A DNA stretch of 64,000 nt from Sphingobium sp. AP49 (GCF_000281715.2 NZ_CP124576.1:999501-1063500), one strand, 5' to 3'. Positions 16,721 to 26,203 are shown, counted from the stretch's first letter. Numbers and translations are program-made. Notes: generated by a model not told the origin, from the letters alone.

Positions 16721-17754
16721 TGGATCGTCGTGCGTTGCTGGCCGGCTTAAGTGGCGCTGTAGTCGCAATGGGCGTTCCTTCGGTTTCAGCAGCGGCACCG
16801 GCCGGGCTGATCCGGCCGCCGCGCCTGCGCGAGGGAGATGTGGTCGGCCTGATCGAGCCGGCCGGCTTTACCGATGACGCCTTCGATCTCGATCTGGTCA
16901 AGGAAACCATCGTCGCCATGGGGCTGAAGCCCAAGGCTGCGCCCCATCTGGTCGAACGCTATGGCTATCTGGCGGGCAAGGATGCCGACCGTGCAGCTGA
17001 CGTCAACGCCATGTATGCCGATCCGGAGGTGAAGGCGGTGTTCGCGGTGCGTGGCGGCTGGGGCTGCGCGCGCATGCTGCCCTATCTCGATTTCAAGACG
17101 ATCCGCGCCAATCCCAAGCTGCTGACCGGCTTTTCCGACATCACCGCGCTGCATCTGGCCTTTGCGGCGCGGGCCGGCTTCACCACCATTCACGGCCCCA
17201 ATGCGGCGAGCAGTTGGGGCAAGCTTAGCTGGAACGCCTTCCATGCGCTGGCCTTTGAAGGGGCGACGCCGACCTATGCCAATCCGGTCGGGACCGACGA
17301 CCGGCTGGTCCAGCGCAGCGGCCGCATCCGCACCTTTGGCAAGGGGCGGGCGAGCGGCCGTCTGCTCGGCGGCAATCTCACCGTGCTGTGCGCGTTGCTG
17401 GGTACGCCCTGGCTACCCGATTTCGACGGGGCCATCCTGTTCGTGGAGGATACGAACGAGGCCGAATATCGCGTCGACCGGATGCTGACCCAATTGTCGC
17501 TCGCCGGTGTGTTGCCGAAATTGGCCGGGTTCGTCTTTGGCCAATGCACCAGCTGCAACGCGGCCGATGTCTCCTATGGCGGCTTCACCCTGTCGGAAGT
17601 GCTGCAGCAGCATCTCACCCCGCTTGGCATTCCTGCCTTTCAGGGCGCGCTGTTCGGGCATATCGCCAACCAGTTCAGCCTGCCGGTCGGCGTCCGTGCC
17701 GAAATCGACGCAGACGCCGGGACGATCCGCTTGCTGGAGTCCGCTGTCAGTTAA
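16717..17754 (+). CDS. LD-carboxypeptidase (S66 family), exported
   Basis: 345 residues. The N-terminus MDRRALLAGLSGAVVAMG with a twin arginine and the AXA-type end VSAAA suggest Tat export. The S66 fold shows GFSDITALH with the likely nucleophile serine, FVEDTNEAEYRVDRML with the catalytic-type glutamate, and LFGHIANQFSLPVG with the histidine. Family members trim the terminal D-alanine of murein tetrapeptides in recycling. Cytosolic relatives (LdcA) lack a signal, so this may act in the periplasm. It is coupled to the cupin gene and overlaps the convergent dipeptidase gene by eight bases. Confidence 0.88.
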   Translation: MMDRRALLAGLSGAVVAMGVPSVSAAAPAGLIRPPRLREGDVVGLIEPAGFTDDAFDLDLVKETIVAMGLKPKAAPHLVERYGYLAGKDADRAADVNAMYADPEVKAVFAVRGGWGCARMLPYLDFKTIRANPKLLTGFSDITALHLAFAARAGFTTIHGPNAASSWGKLSWNAFHALAFEGATPTYANPVGTDDRLVQRSGRIRTFGKGRASGRLLGGNLTVLCALLGTPWLPDFDGAILFVEDTNEAEYRVDRMLTQLSLAGVLPKLAGFVFGQCTSCNAADVSYGGFTLSEVLQQHLTPLGIPAFQGALFGHIANQFSLPVGVRAEIDADAGTIRLLESAVS

Positions 17755-19036
17755 CCGCAGCTTTGGCGCCGTCGAGCGAAGCGACGGTGCCGCTCCCAGC
17801 CGGTTCGGCTTTCATGCCGTCGGCGACCTTTTCCGCCGCCGCCATGACGCGCAGCACATTCTCGCCAGCCAACTTGGCGATATCGGCGTCGCTCCAGCCC
17901 CGGCGCATCAGTTCGGCCAGCAGGGCGGGGTAGGTGTCGACGCCGCTCAGGCCCTGCGGCAACGACCCGACGCCGTCGAAATCGCTGCCGATGCCGACAT
18001 GGTCGACGCCCGCAACCTTGGCGATATGGTCGATATGGTCAGCGACCATCGACAGGGTGACGACCGGTTCGGGATTGGCCTTCTCCCATTCCGCCAGCGC
18101 TTTCTTCGCGGCTTCGGGATCGCCGATATACAGGCCGCCAAAGGGCGGGGCATTATAGCGGGCAATCTCGCCGCTGCGGTTCGATCCCCACACCCGGCGC
18201 GCCTCGGAAATATATTGGGGGGCGAAATTGACCATGACGACGCCGCCATTGGCCGCCACCTGCTTCAGTACCGCATCCGACACGTTGCGCGATGTGTTGC
18301 ACAAAGCGCGGGCGCTGGAGTGGGAGAAGATCACCGGCGCCTTGGTCACCTTCAGCGCGTCCAGCATCACGCCCTCGCTGACATGGGACAGGTCGACCAG
18401 CATGCCGAGGCGATTAAGTTCATGCACCACCGCCTCGCCAAATGGGGTCAGCCCGTCATGCTGCGGATTGTCGGTGGCGCTGTCGGCCCAGGCGATGGTC
18501 TTGCTGTGGGTCAGCGTCAGATAGCCCGCGCCCAGTTCATGATAGGCGCGCAGCACCGCCAGGCTTTCGTCGATCTGGCCGCCGCCCTCGACCCCGATCA
18601 TCGACGCGATCCGCCCGGCTTTATGGGCTGCGCGGACCTGCGCGGCGGTGGTCGCGAGCGCGAAGTCCTGCGGATAGCGGCGCGCCAGGCTGTGCACCAG
18701 TTCGATCTGCTCGATCGTATCCTTGACCTGCTGCAGTTCGGGCAGGTCGGCCGATACCCAGACCGACCAGAATTGCCCGCCCAACTGACCGGCGCGCAAA
18801 CGGGTGATGTCGGTGTTGAAGATCTTGGGATCCAGCCGATCGAGCGGCATCGTCCAGCGCGCATCCTTGGCCTTGTCGGCCATCGCTTCCGGCCAGTCAT
18901 TATGGCCGTCGATCAGCGGCGTGGCCTTGAGGACCTTCGCGATCCGCGCCGCATAGGGATCGGTCTGGGCCTGCGCGGGGGAGAGGGCGACGGTGGCGAG
19001 AAGCAGCGGCAGCGCCGCGAAGCGGAAGGATGTCAT
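17747..19036 (-). CDS. Exported dipeptidase (M19, membrane dipeptidase family)
   Basis: 429 residues from the ATG at 19036, which opens a signal peptide MTSFRFAALPLLLATVALSPAQA; longer in-frame starts do not. The zinc site begins PLIDGHNDWP, and GVEGGGQID, DLSHVSEGVM, FSHSSARALC and GIGSDFDGV are M19 landmarks. These enzymes cut dipeptides, including those with a C-terminal D-residue. Beside an LD-carboxypeptidase it suggests turnover of cell-wall peptides, which is inference. The start lies about 80 bases from the divergent aat gene. Confidence 0.92.
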   Translation of the reverse strand: MTSFRFAALPLLLATVALSPAQAQTDPYAARIAKVLKATPLIDGHNDWPEAMADKAKDARWTMPLDRLDPKIFNTDITRLRAGQLGGQFWSVWVSADLPELQQVKDTIEQIELVHSLARRYPQDFALATTAAQVRAAHKAGRIASMIGVEGGGQIDESLAVLRAYHELGAGYLTLTHSKTIAWADSATDNPQHDGLTPFGEAVVHELNRLGMLVDLSHVSEGVMLDALKVTKAPVIFSHSSARALCNTSRNVSDAVLKQVAANGGVVMVNFAPQYISEARRVWGSNRSGEIARYNAPPFGGLYIGDPEAAKKALAEWEKANPEPVVTLSMVADHIDHIAKVAGVDHVGIGSDFDGVGSLPQGLSGVDTYPALLAELMRRGWSDADIAKLAGENVLRVMAAAEKVADGMKAEPAGSGTVASLDGAKAAVN

Positions 19037-19116
19037 GGCGAGGAGACTAGGCGGACGATCAACCAAGTCAATGCGGGCTGGCGGGGGCATGGGACATTGG
19101 CTAGACCCTTGAAACG

Positions 19117-19869
19117 ATGACGATCGATCCGCTGCTGTTGCTCCAGGCCTATGCCATCGGCGTATTTCCCATGTCCGATGATCGGCAGGCGGAGGATGTC
19201 TATTGGGTCGAGCCCAAGCGTCGCGCGATCCTGCCGCTCGATGGCTTTCACCTGTCACGTTCGCTGTCAAAGACGATCCGGCAAAATCGGTTTCGCATCA
19301 CCGCCAATCGCGCCTTTTCTGATATCGTTGCGCTATGTGCGGAATCCGCTTCGGATCGCCCGTCGACCTGGATCAACGGCCCGATCGAGCGCGCCTATCG
19401 CCATCTGCACGAGATCGGCTTTGCCCATTCGATCGAGTGCTGGGACGGGGAAGAACTGGTCGGAGGCCTCTATGGGGTTGCCCTGGGCAGAGCCTTTTTC
19501 GGCGAATCAATGGTATCGCGCCGCACCGATGCTTCAAAGGTGGCGCTGGCCTGGCTGGTGGCACGGATGCGCTTCGGCGGCTTCACGCTGCTCGATTGCC
19601 AGTTCATGACCGACCATTTGTCTACCCTGGGCGCCGTGGAAATCGCCCAGCGCGATTATCTTCAATTGCTGGGCGTTGCCGTCGATGGTGTGCCATTGGG
19701 GGCGGGAGAGGGTGTATTGGCTGCCGGTTCCGGCGTGGCGGCCGAGTTGGCGTTTGCGCCGCTTTCGGGAGCCGCCCGTACAGCTGCTTCGCCCTTGTCG
19801 CCCAACTTTACGGTATCGGGGCCGGTTTCCGGCCATTCCATTGTGCAACTCTTGACCCAGACGTCATAG
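19117..19869 (+). CDS. aat: Leucyl/phenylalanyl-tRNA-protein transferase
   Basis: 250 residues. Signature stretches are LLLQAYAIGVFPMSDD, VYWVEPKRRAILPLDGFH, SLYG-like GGLYGVALGRAFFGESMV and LLDCQFMTDHLSTLGAVEI. It adds Leu or Phe from tRNA to proteins with N-terminal Arg or Lys, marking them for ClpAP. The conserved fold ends near residue 190; the last 60 residues are Gly/Ala/Ser-rich and are encoded opposite the tail of the DUF2155 gene. That 208-base convergent overlap is unusual (see findings). Confidence 0.93.
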   Translation: MTIDPLLLLQAYAIGVFPMSDDRQAEDVYWVEPKRRAILPLDGFHLSRSLSKTIRQNRFRITANRAFSDIVALCAESASDRPSTWINGPIERAYRHLHEIGFAHSIECWDGEELVGGLYGVALGRAFFGESMVSRRTDASKVALAWLVARMRFGGFTLLDCQFMTDHLSTLGAVEIAQRDYLQLLGVAVDGVPLGAGEGVLAAGSGVAAELAFAPLSGAARTAASPLSPNFTVSGPVSGHSIVQLLTQTS

Positions 19870-20321
19870 ATCGGGTGCTGCACGACATTGCGCTCAGGCC
19901 GCTCGCGGAATAGCCAGCCGGAAAAATTGCGGCGCCATTTGCCATCTGCGCTGCTGCGAACGTCCAGCTGTATGAAGGCACCGGTTTCCTGCACATTTTC
20001 CCATGGTGCCGTGGTTTCGCAGGCCTGCAGCCGTACGATGGCGTCGCCGACGCGCAACGCTTCTCCCGGCTTCATCGTCAGGTCGCGAGTCAGGCCGTTG
20101 CGCTTGTTGAGCAAGCCGATGACTGCGGTGCGCTTGGCCATAGGCGTGCCCGGCAATCCAGTTGCGCTGCCGTCACGGATCGGTTGACCCTCGATTTTTA
20201 CCGGGCCGCTCTGATTGGCTTCTGGTGCGTCGTTTCGGCCGCAGCCAGCCAGCAGCACGCAACACAGAAGTGGCGCGCCAATCAGGATCGGCGGGAATCC
20301 CCCCGCCGGACGCCGAATCAT
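19662..20321 (-). CDS. DUF2155 lipoprotein
   Basis: 219 residues from the ATG at 20321, which overlaps the NDUFA12 stop by four bases. A signal with lipobox LLCCVLLAGC precedes the DUF2155 domain (KRTAVIGLLNKRNGLTRDLT, CETTAPWENVQETGAFIQLD, FSGWLFRERPERNVVQHPIYDVWV). The family is restricted largely to alphaproteobacteria and typically neighbours NDUFA12, accBC and aat. The last 60 residues are low-complexity Ala/Pro/Thr/Asn and lie antisense to the aat tail. Function unknown; envelope anchoring is clear. Confidence 0.87.
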   Translation of the reverse strand: MIRRPAGGFPPILIGAPLLCCVLLAGCGRNDAPEANQSGPVKIEGQPIRDGSATGLPGTPMAKRTAVIGLLNKRNGLTRDLTMKPGEALRVGDAIVRLQACETTAPWENVQETGAFIQLDVRSSADGKWRRNFSGWLFRERPERNVVQHPIYDVWVKSCTMEWPETGPDTVKLGDKGEAAVRAAPESGANANSAATPEPAANTPSPAPNGTPSTATPSN

Positions 20322-20716
20322 GCCGCGTCGGGGCTCCATGCCTCGTAATCGCCGGTTGCCTTCTGGCGCTGGCCGCCCTTTTCGAGCGCGCCCGAAGGGC
20401 GATAGGCGTTGGCCGTGCCGGTCGCGTTGGGGGTGAATTCCTTTTCCCAGATGCGCGGCGGGGGCAGGAAGCTTTCGGGCGCACCCTCGATCGAGTGATG
20501 CAGCCAGCCATGCCATTCGGCCGGGACGCGACTCGAATCATTGGCACCCTTGTACATCACCCAGCGGCGCGTCAGGCCGTTTGGATCGACGCCGCCTTCA
20601 TAATAGACATTGCCCTGATGGTCCTCGCCCACTTTCGTGCCCTTGCGGGCCGTAAAGAGCCAGGTGCCAAAGGTGGCGCCATTCCACCAGGTGAAGATGT
20701 TAGCCAGGATACCCAT
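20318..20716 (-). CDS. NDUFA12-family NADH:ubiquinone oxidoreductase accessory subunit
   Basis: 132 residues from the ATG at 20716 (MGILANIFTWWNGATFGTW). Family marks are GNVYYEG, RRWVMYKGANDSSRVPAEWHGWLHH (in pieces) and ending YEAWSPD. This is the bacterial homologue of the mitochondrial complex I subunit NDUFA12 (B17.2), an accessory subunit found in alphaproteobacteria. The longer upstream frame to 20830 shows nothing conserved. It overlaps the DUF2155 gene by four bases, indicating an operon. Confidence 0.93.
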   Translation of the reverse strand: MGILANIFTWWNGATFGTWLFTARKGTKVGEDHQGNVYYEGGVDPNGLTRRWVMYKGANDSSRVPAEWHGWLHHSIEGAPESFLPPPRIWEKEFTPNATGTANAYRPSGALEKGGQRQKATGDYEAWSPDAA

Positions 20717-20766
20717 GGTCGATGCGCTTAGCCGCTGGTGCGGGCGTGGGCAAGGAAGATATGGCG

Positions 20767-21303
20767 CTATCGGGCTGGTGCGGGGCAGAAATTGAGATCG
20801 ACTGCGCTCTTGCCATCGGCGGCAGCGCATGTGCCCCAGGCCAGTTGGTCGCCCGTTTCGATACCCAACTCCGCAGTGCGTCCGCCGCGCAGTTCCAGCA
20901 CGGCCGCGACCGGCACGCCGGCCGACACGGGTTCGCGCGAATAGGGTACCGCATTGGCCCCGATGAAGGCGATCGTGCCGTCGGTATGGACGAATATGAT
21001 GTCCAGTGGGATGATCGTGTTCTTCATCCAGAAGCTGGCGGTGCGCGGCGGCGCCATGGGGAACAGCATGCCGCCGTCGGCATCAAGCGTCTTGCGGAAC
21101 ATCAGGCCCTGTTCCTGCTCCGCCTCGGTGCGGGCGACTTCGACGCTGAAGTGGCGCGGTCCCTTGGCGGTGTGAATGACGAGCGGCAGCAGCGCCGTCT
21201 GGGCGACGAGGGCCGGGGTGTCGTTGCTATTGTCGTTGCCGGGGCTGGCAGAGCAGGCGGCCAATAACGGAAGCAGGGCGAAGGGAAGGCGAGCGATGGT
21301 CAT
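20767..21303 (-). CDS. DUF192 (UPF0127) lipoprotein
   Basis: 178 residues. The N-terminus ends in LLPLLAAC, a lipobox. The DUF192 domain contains EAEQEQGLMFRKTL, MLFPMAPPRTASFWMKNTIIPLDIIF and AVLELRGGRTAELGIETGD, all typical. The family's function is not established; structures suggest a small ligand-binding fold. It lies 50 bases upstream of the NDUFA12 gene on the same strand, so it may share a transcript with it. Confidence 0.9.
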   Translation of the reverse strand: MTIARLPFALLPLLAACSASPGNDNSNDTPALVAQTALLPLVIHTAKGPRHFSVEVARTEAEQEQGLMFRKTLDADGGMLFPMAPPRTASFWMKNTIIPLDIIFVHTDGTIAFIGANAVPYSREPVSAGVPVAAVLELRGGRTAELGIETGDQLAWGTCAAADGKSAVDLNFCPAPAR

Positions 21304-21348
21304 GGCAATCGCCTAATGGGATTTGGGCCGCGAGGGGAGGGGGAAAGC

Positions 21349-21900
21349 TCAATCTTCCGCTTCGGGCCAATCGCCGGGAGCTGAATCGATCCAACGGCGG
21401 GCAAGCGCATAGTCGTGGCCGGCGCGTAGAAAAGCGGCGATCGCCTTGTCGCGCTGTTTGGGATCCAGTGGCTGTGTCGCATAAGGCCCGATTCGCTTGC
21501 GTCGGGCAAACCGGTCTGCCGCTGCCCAGCGGTCGGAATGCGCTTGTGCGTCGGCTGTAGCACGGTCGCTTTCGTCAATGCCGGCGGCCCGTAGCGTTTC
21601 GGTAATGCGCCTGGCGCCATAGCCGCGTCGACCAAGCGCTGCGCTTTTCATCAGCGCAAAGCTGCTATCGTCCACATAGCCCAGCTCGGCGAAGCGATCG
21701 ACCAATGCTTCGATATCGGCAGGGGAGGGGGCATCCCAGCCCCGCTCGCGCAGCTTGCGCGACAGATAGGCCTGTAATTTGCCGCGACTGGTCGCGAAAC
21801 GGCCGACATAGCGCAGTGCCAAGTCGCGCAGGGCGTCTTCATCCAAGGGCGGGACGGGGCGTTTATTGGTCATGACCGATGGTGCATCCTGGACCATCAT
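21349..21900 (-). CDS. recX: RecX-family regulatory protein
   Basis: 183 residues, or 174 from the ATG at 21873 (MTNKRPVPPL). The RecX three-helix repeats show as LRDLALRYVGRFATSRGKLQAYL, SRKLRERGW and ALVDRFAELGYVDDSSFALM, then GRRGYGARRITETLRAAGI. RecX binds RecA filaments and limits recombination activity. recA is not adjacent, as is common in alphaproteobacteria. It is divergent from the acyl-AMP ligase gene over about 130 bases. Confidence 0.88.
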   Translation of the reverse strand: MMVQDAPSVMTNKRPVPPLDEDALRDLALRYVGRFATSRGKLQAYLSRKLRERGWDAPSPADIEALVDRFAELGYVDDSSFALMKSAALGRRGYGARRITETLRAAGIDESDRATADAQAHSDRWAAADRFARRKRIGPYATQPLDPKQRDKAIAAFLRAGHDYALARRWIDSAPGDWPEAED

Positions 21901-22027
21901 GCGCTAATCGCCATCTTTATGCCACAGTCGGGCCGGAATTTTACCGTGCCTTATGCGCTAGAAGCACAGGCTGGATTGAAACTATCCGGTGCAAGTCTGC
22001 TTCAAAAATGATAGCGGCCGCCGGAAT

Positions 22028-23797
22028 ATGACAGATATGACATTGGGTGACACCAATATGACGGGTTCGCAAAACATGATGGCACCTACGCCGACGACCG
22101 ACGATCTTCTCCGCCGTTTCTCGGATTTCGAGACGCTGGGCGAAGCACTGGATTATGCGGCGCTGGGCAAACGTGGCCTGAATTTTCACGACGCGCGCGG
22201 CAATCTGGCACGGGCCTATCCGTTCAGCGAGTTGCGTGACGATGCCATCGCCTGTGCCTATCGTCTGATCGCCCACGGTGTGAAGCCCGAAGATCGTGTT
22301 GCGCTCGTTGCAGAAACGGGTGCCGACTTCGCGATGCTTTTCTTCGGCATTGTCTATGCCGGCGCCTGGCCGGTACCGCTGCCCTTGCCGACCAGTTTTG
22401 GTGGCAAGGAAAGTTATATCGATCAGCTCAACGTTCAGCTGTCGAGCTGCGACCCGATGTTGTTCCTGTTCCCCAAGGAACTGGAGGAGATGGCAGGCGA
22501 ATCGGGCCGGCAACGCGCTGTCGACAGCCTTGCCTTTGAGGATTTTATCGCTCGGGAGGCGTTGCCCGCCGACCTGCCGCAGGCCAAGGGCGAGGAAATC
22601 GCCTATCTGCAATATTCGAGCGGTTCGACCCGCTTTCCCCATGGCGTCGCGGTGACGCACCATGCACTGCTGTCTAATCTGTCGGCGCACAGCCATGGCA
22701 TGGAAGTGCAGGACAGCGATCGCTGCATCAGCTGGCTGCCCTGGTATCATGACATGGGTCTGGTCGGTTGCTTCCTGTCGGTCGTCGCCAATCAGGTGTC
22801 GACCGACTATATGAAGACCGAGGATTTTGCTCGCCGTCCGCTGGCCTGGCTGGACCTTATCAGCCGCAACACCGGCACTTCGATCAGCTATTCGCCGACC
22901 TTCGGCTATGACATCTGCGCCCGGCGCATGTCGAGCCAGACCAAGGCTGCGGACCGTTTCGATCTGTCGCGCTGGCGCCTTGCCGGTAATGGCGCGGACA
23001 TGATTCGACCCGATGTCATGCAAAGCTTCGTTGACGCCTTCGCCGATGCCGGTTTCTCACCCAAGGCCTTTTTGCCGAGCTATGGCCTGGCCGAAGCGAC
23101 GCTGGCCGTCACGATCATGCCCCCGGGCGAAGGGATCATCGTTGAACTGGTCGAGGAAACGGCGCTGTCGGGCGGCGATGCGACCGAAGGCCGGCCGCAG
23201 CGCTTCCGTTCCATCGTCAATTGCGGCAAGCCGGCCAAGGACATGGTCGTCGAGATACGCGACGAAGATGGTGGTTTGATGGACGAGCGTCAGATCGGCA
23301 AGGTGTGGACCACCGGCCCGTCGCTGATGGTCGGCTATTTCCGCGATCCCGAAGCGACCGAGGCGTGCATGGTCGATGGCTGGCTCGATACCGGCGACAT
23401 GGGATATCTTAGCGACGGCTATCTCTATATTGTCGGCCGTGCCAAGGACATGATCATCATCAACGGCAAGAATCACTGGCCGCAGGACATCGAATGGGCG
23501 GTGGAGCAGTTGCCGGGCTTCAAGCAGGGCGATATCGCGGCGTTCGCGATCACAACCCCTGGTGGTGAGGAAGCGCCGGCCGTTCTGGTCCATTGTCGGA
23601 CCTCGGACAATGAGGAGCGCTCGCGCCTGCGTGACCAGATTCGGGAGCGCGTGCGGGCAATCACGGGCATGAACTGCGTCGTCGAACTGGTGCCGCCGCG
23701 TACGCTGCCGCGCACCAGTTCGGGCAAGCTCAGCCGGTCCAAGGCCCGCAACCTCTATCTGACCGGCGAAATCCGCCCCTATGACATCGCGGCCTGA
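22028..23797 (+). CDS. Fatty acyl-AMP ligase (FadD32/FAAL-like)
   Basis: 589 residues from the ATG at 22028. An in-frame ATG at 21989 is possible but adds an unlikely leader. Adenylation motifs: YLQYSSGSTRFPHGVAVTH (A3), WLPWYHDMGLVG, LPSYGLAEATLAV (A5), WLDTGDMGYL and IVGRAKDMIIINGKNHWPQDIEW (A7-A8, in pieces). The layout and the GKNHWPQDIE end match fatty-acyl-AMP ligases rather than acyl-CoA synthetases. They adenylate fatty acids for transfer to an acyl-carrier protein. No carrier, PKS or NRPS gene lies nearby, so its acceptor is unknown. Confidence 0.88.
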   Translation: MTDMTLGDTNMTGSQNMMAPTPTTDDLLRRFSDFETLGEALDYAALGKRGLNFHDARGNLARAYPFSELRDDAIACAYRLIAHGVKPEDRVALVAETGADFAMLFFGIVYAGAWPVPLPLPTSFGGKESYIDQLNVQLSSCDPMLFLFPKELEEMAGESGRQRAVDSLAFEDFIAREALPADLPQAKGEEIAYLQYSSGSTRFPHGVAVTHHALLSNLSAHSHGMEVQDSDRCISWLPWYHDMGLVGCFLSVVANQVSTDYMKTEDFARRPLAWLDLISRNTGTSISYSPTFGYDICARRMSSQTKAADRFDLSRWRLAGNGADMIRPDVMQSFVDAFADAGFSPKAFLPSYGLAEATLAVTIMPPGEGIIVELVEETALSGGDATEGRPQRFRSIVNCGKPAKDMVVEIRDEDGGLMDERQIGKVWTTGPSLMVGYFRDPEATEACMVDGWLDTGDMGYLSDGYLYIVGRAKDMIIINGKNHWPQDIEWAVEQLPGFKQGDIAAFAITTPGGEEAPAVLVHCRTSDNEERSRLRDQIRERVRAITGMNCVVELVPPRTLPRTSSGKLSRSKARNLYLTGEIRPYDIAA

Positions 23798-23845
23798 CGG
23801 GCACGCGCATACCGATTGATAACCATTGCCTGCTAATGCGGGCAT

Positions 23846-26203
23846 GTGGGTATTGAGCAAGGGCATTCTGGATCCGACCAGCAGGGGCGGAGCTCGCTAC
23901 GGGCAATGATGGGGCTGGCACGTCTCGTCGACGAAGCCGATATGCGGGTTCTCGCCGCGCAGCTGCAATCTGCCGACAACGTCGCCTTGCTGCGCTTGTC
24001 GATGAACGTATTCGGCCTGCTGTTCCTTTGGCGTGTTTTTGCCGGCCATGTCTCGCTGGCCATGCTGATCGGATGGAGCCTTGCGTTGATCTGTACGGTC
24101 GGGGCAAGCGCATTCCTGATTTATCGGCGCAAGAAGGGCATGCGCGCCATGCCGCAAGCGCGCGACCTGCGCCGGCAAGGGTTGACCGGCCTTCTCCACG
24201 GCTTGGTCTGGGCCAGTTGCATGCTGTTGTTTTCCCAAGGCGAAGGGGCCGAACAACTGGTTGCGCTCTGGACTCTTATCAGTTGCATCATGGTGTGCGG
24301 TGCAATCAGCTATGCCGCGACGCCGCTGGCTGCGATCGCGTTTCTGTTGCCATGCGTTGCGGGCCTCTCCGCGATGTTCGACGGGGGCAGCCAGCTACCG
24401 TTACGCGCACTGGCCACCAGTTATGCGCTGTCGTTGCTGGTTGGCTGTCTCATTTATGCCAGGACCTTTGCGCGGCAGCACAGTACGACGGTGCAACTGG
24501 CCGAAAAGAGCGAAGTGGTGAGCCTGCTGCTGCGCGAATATGAACAGGGTGCTTCCGACTGGCTGTGGCAGACCGATGCACTGCGTCGTGTCAGCGGAGT
24601 CTCTCCGCGCTTCGCCGAAACGCTGAACATGGCCCCGCAGGATCTGGAGGGCGCGCCACTGGTGCAGATCCTTGCTGGCGCGGGTTGGGAGAGTGGGCGC
24701 TTTGCCACGGGGCTCCATGCTCTTGCCGACCATCTCAAGCGGCGTGAAAGCTTCAGCAACCTGGTTCTGCCGGTCGAGATCAGGGGCAAGGCACGCTGGC
24801 TCGAGCTATCGGCTTCGCCGCGCTATGACGAGCATGGCGCATTCCAGGGGTTTCGTGGCGTGGGGTCCGACGTGACCGTCCAACGGGAATCTGCGGACAA
24901 GATCGCGCAACTGGCACGGTTTGACCCGTTGACCGGTCTGCCCAATCGCAGTCACCTGCGTGAGGCGTTGGATCAGGCGATGGCCGATGTGGGTAGCCGC
25001 CGACCTGGATGTGCTTTCCTGATGCTCGATTTGGACCGGTTCAAGGCAATCAATGACAGTCTGGGCCATCAGGTCGGTGACCAGTTGCTCAGTCAGGTGG
25101 CGCAGCGTCTGCGACAGATATGTAGCGGCATGGGCTTTTGCGGTCGTATCGGTGGAGATGAATTTGGCGTCGTGATCGCGCAACTGACCGATGAGCGCGC
25201 TGTCGCGCGGCTGTCGACCGCTATCATCGAAGCCCTGTCGATGCCCTATCAGATCGATCAGCATGTGCTGCATGTCGGCGCTTCTGTGGGATCGGCGGTT
25301 TCACCGGCCGATGGTTATCAGTCGGAAGCGCTGATCCGCAGCGCGGACCTGGCCCTCTATCGCGCGAAGGATGAGGGGGGCGGCGTCCATTGCGCCTATG
25401 AGCCACATCTTCATGCGATGGCAGAGGAGCGGCAGAAATTGGAACAGGCGCTGCGCGAGGCGCTGGAGAAAGAGCAACTGCACATTGTGTATCAACCGGT
25501 CGTGGATGCGCTTTCGGGTATCGTAACCGGTTTCGAGGCGCTGGCACGCTGGAATCATCCGGAACTGGGACAAATTTCACCGGCCAAATTCGTCCCCGTA
25601 GCGGAGGAGGCGCGGCTGATCGGTCCAATCGGCGAATGGGTGTTGCGCAATGCCTGTCAGGAAGCGATGCGCTGGCCTGCTGATGTTCGGGTCGCCGTCA
25701 ACGTGTCCGCAGAACAGTTGCATCAGTCAAATTTCGTGGCCGCAGTCGTTGCGGCGCTGGCACAAAGCGGCCTTGATGCGCGCCGGTTGGAACTGGAGGT
25801 CACGGAGAGCGTGTTCCTGCAGGAGGACAATGGGGCCTTGCGCGTGCTGGATCAACTGCTGGCGCTGGGCGTGCAGCTGTCGCTCGACGATTTCGGAACA
25901 GGTTATTCCTCGTTGGGCTATCTTAGCCGCACGCGGTTCAATACGATCAAGATTGATCGCAGCTTTGTCGTGGGCGCTTCGCACAACACGCCCGAAAGTC
26001 TGGCCATCATCCGTGCCGTTGTGACGCTGGCCGAGAGCCTGGGCATGTCAACTACGGCCGAGGGCGTGGAAACGGCGAGCGAACTGGACATGATTCGGCG
26101 GCTCGGTTGCAAGAAGGTGCAGGGCTATTATTTCGGGCGGCCTATGCTGCCTCAGGACGCCCTGCGCCTGTTTCCTCAGCCACCGCTCTGCGCCAATGCC
26201 TGA
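23846..26203 (+). CDS. Membrane PAS-GGDEF-EAL protein (c-di-GMP turnover)
   Basis: 785 residues from a GTG; an ATG at 23906 is an equally good start and is where recognisable sequence begins. Six hydrophobic segments span about residues 45-205, followed by a PAS-like region (about 230-345), GGDEF (intact GGDEF at 436-440) and EAL (GFEALARW, EAL at 564-566; DDFGTGYSSLGYL; VQGYYFGRP). Both catalytic signatures look competent. It probably senses a membrane or redox cue and tunes c-di-GMP. It stands 48 bases after the acyl-AMP ligase gene. Confidence 0.92.
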   Translation: MGIEQGHSGSDQQGRSSLRAMMGLARLVDEADMRVLAAQLQSADNVALLRLSMNVFGLLFLWRVFAGHVSLAMLIGWSLALICTVGASAFLIYRRKKGMRAMPQARDLRRQGLTGLLHGLVWASCMLLFSQGEGAEQLVALWTLISCIMVCGAISYAATPLAAIAFLLPCVAGLSAMFDGGSQLPLRALATSYALSLLVGCLIYARTFARQHSTTVQLAEKSEVVSLLLREYEQGASDWLWQTDALRRVSGVSPRFAETLNMAPQDLEGAPLVQILAGAGWESGRFATGLHALADHLKRRESFSNLVLPVEIRGKARWLELSASPRYDEHGAFQGFRGVGSDVTVQRESADKIAQLARFDPLTGLPNRSHLREALDQAMADVGSRRPGCAFLMLDLDRFKAINDSLGHQVGDQLLSQVAQRLRQICSGMGFCGRIGGDEFGVVIAQLTDERAVARLSTAIIEALSMPYQIDQHVLHVGASVGSAVSPADGYQSEALIRSADLALYRAKDEGGGVHCAYEPHLHAMAEERQKLEQALREALEKEQLHIVYQPVVDALSGIVTGFEALARWNHPELGQISPAKFVPVAEEARLIGPIGEWVLRNACQEAMRWPADVRVAVNVSAEQLHQSNFVAAVVAALAQSGLDARRLELEVTESVFLQEDNGALRVLDQLLALGVQLSLDDFGTGYSSLGYLSRTRFNTIKIDRSFVVGASHNTPESLAIIRAVVTLAESLGMSTTAEGVETASELDMIRRLGCKKVQGYYFGRPMLPQDALRLFPQPPLCANA

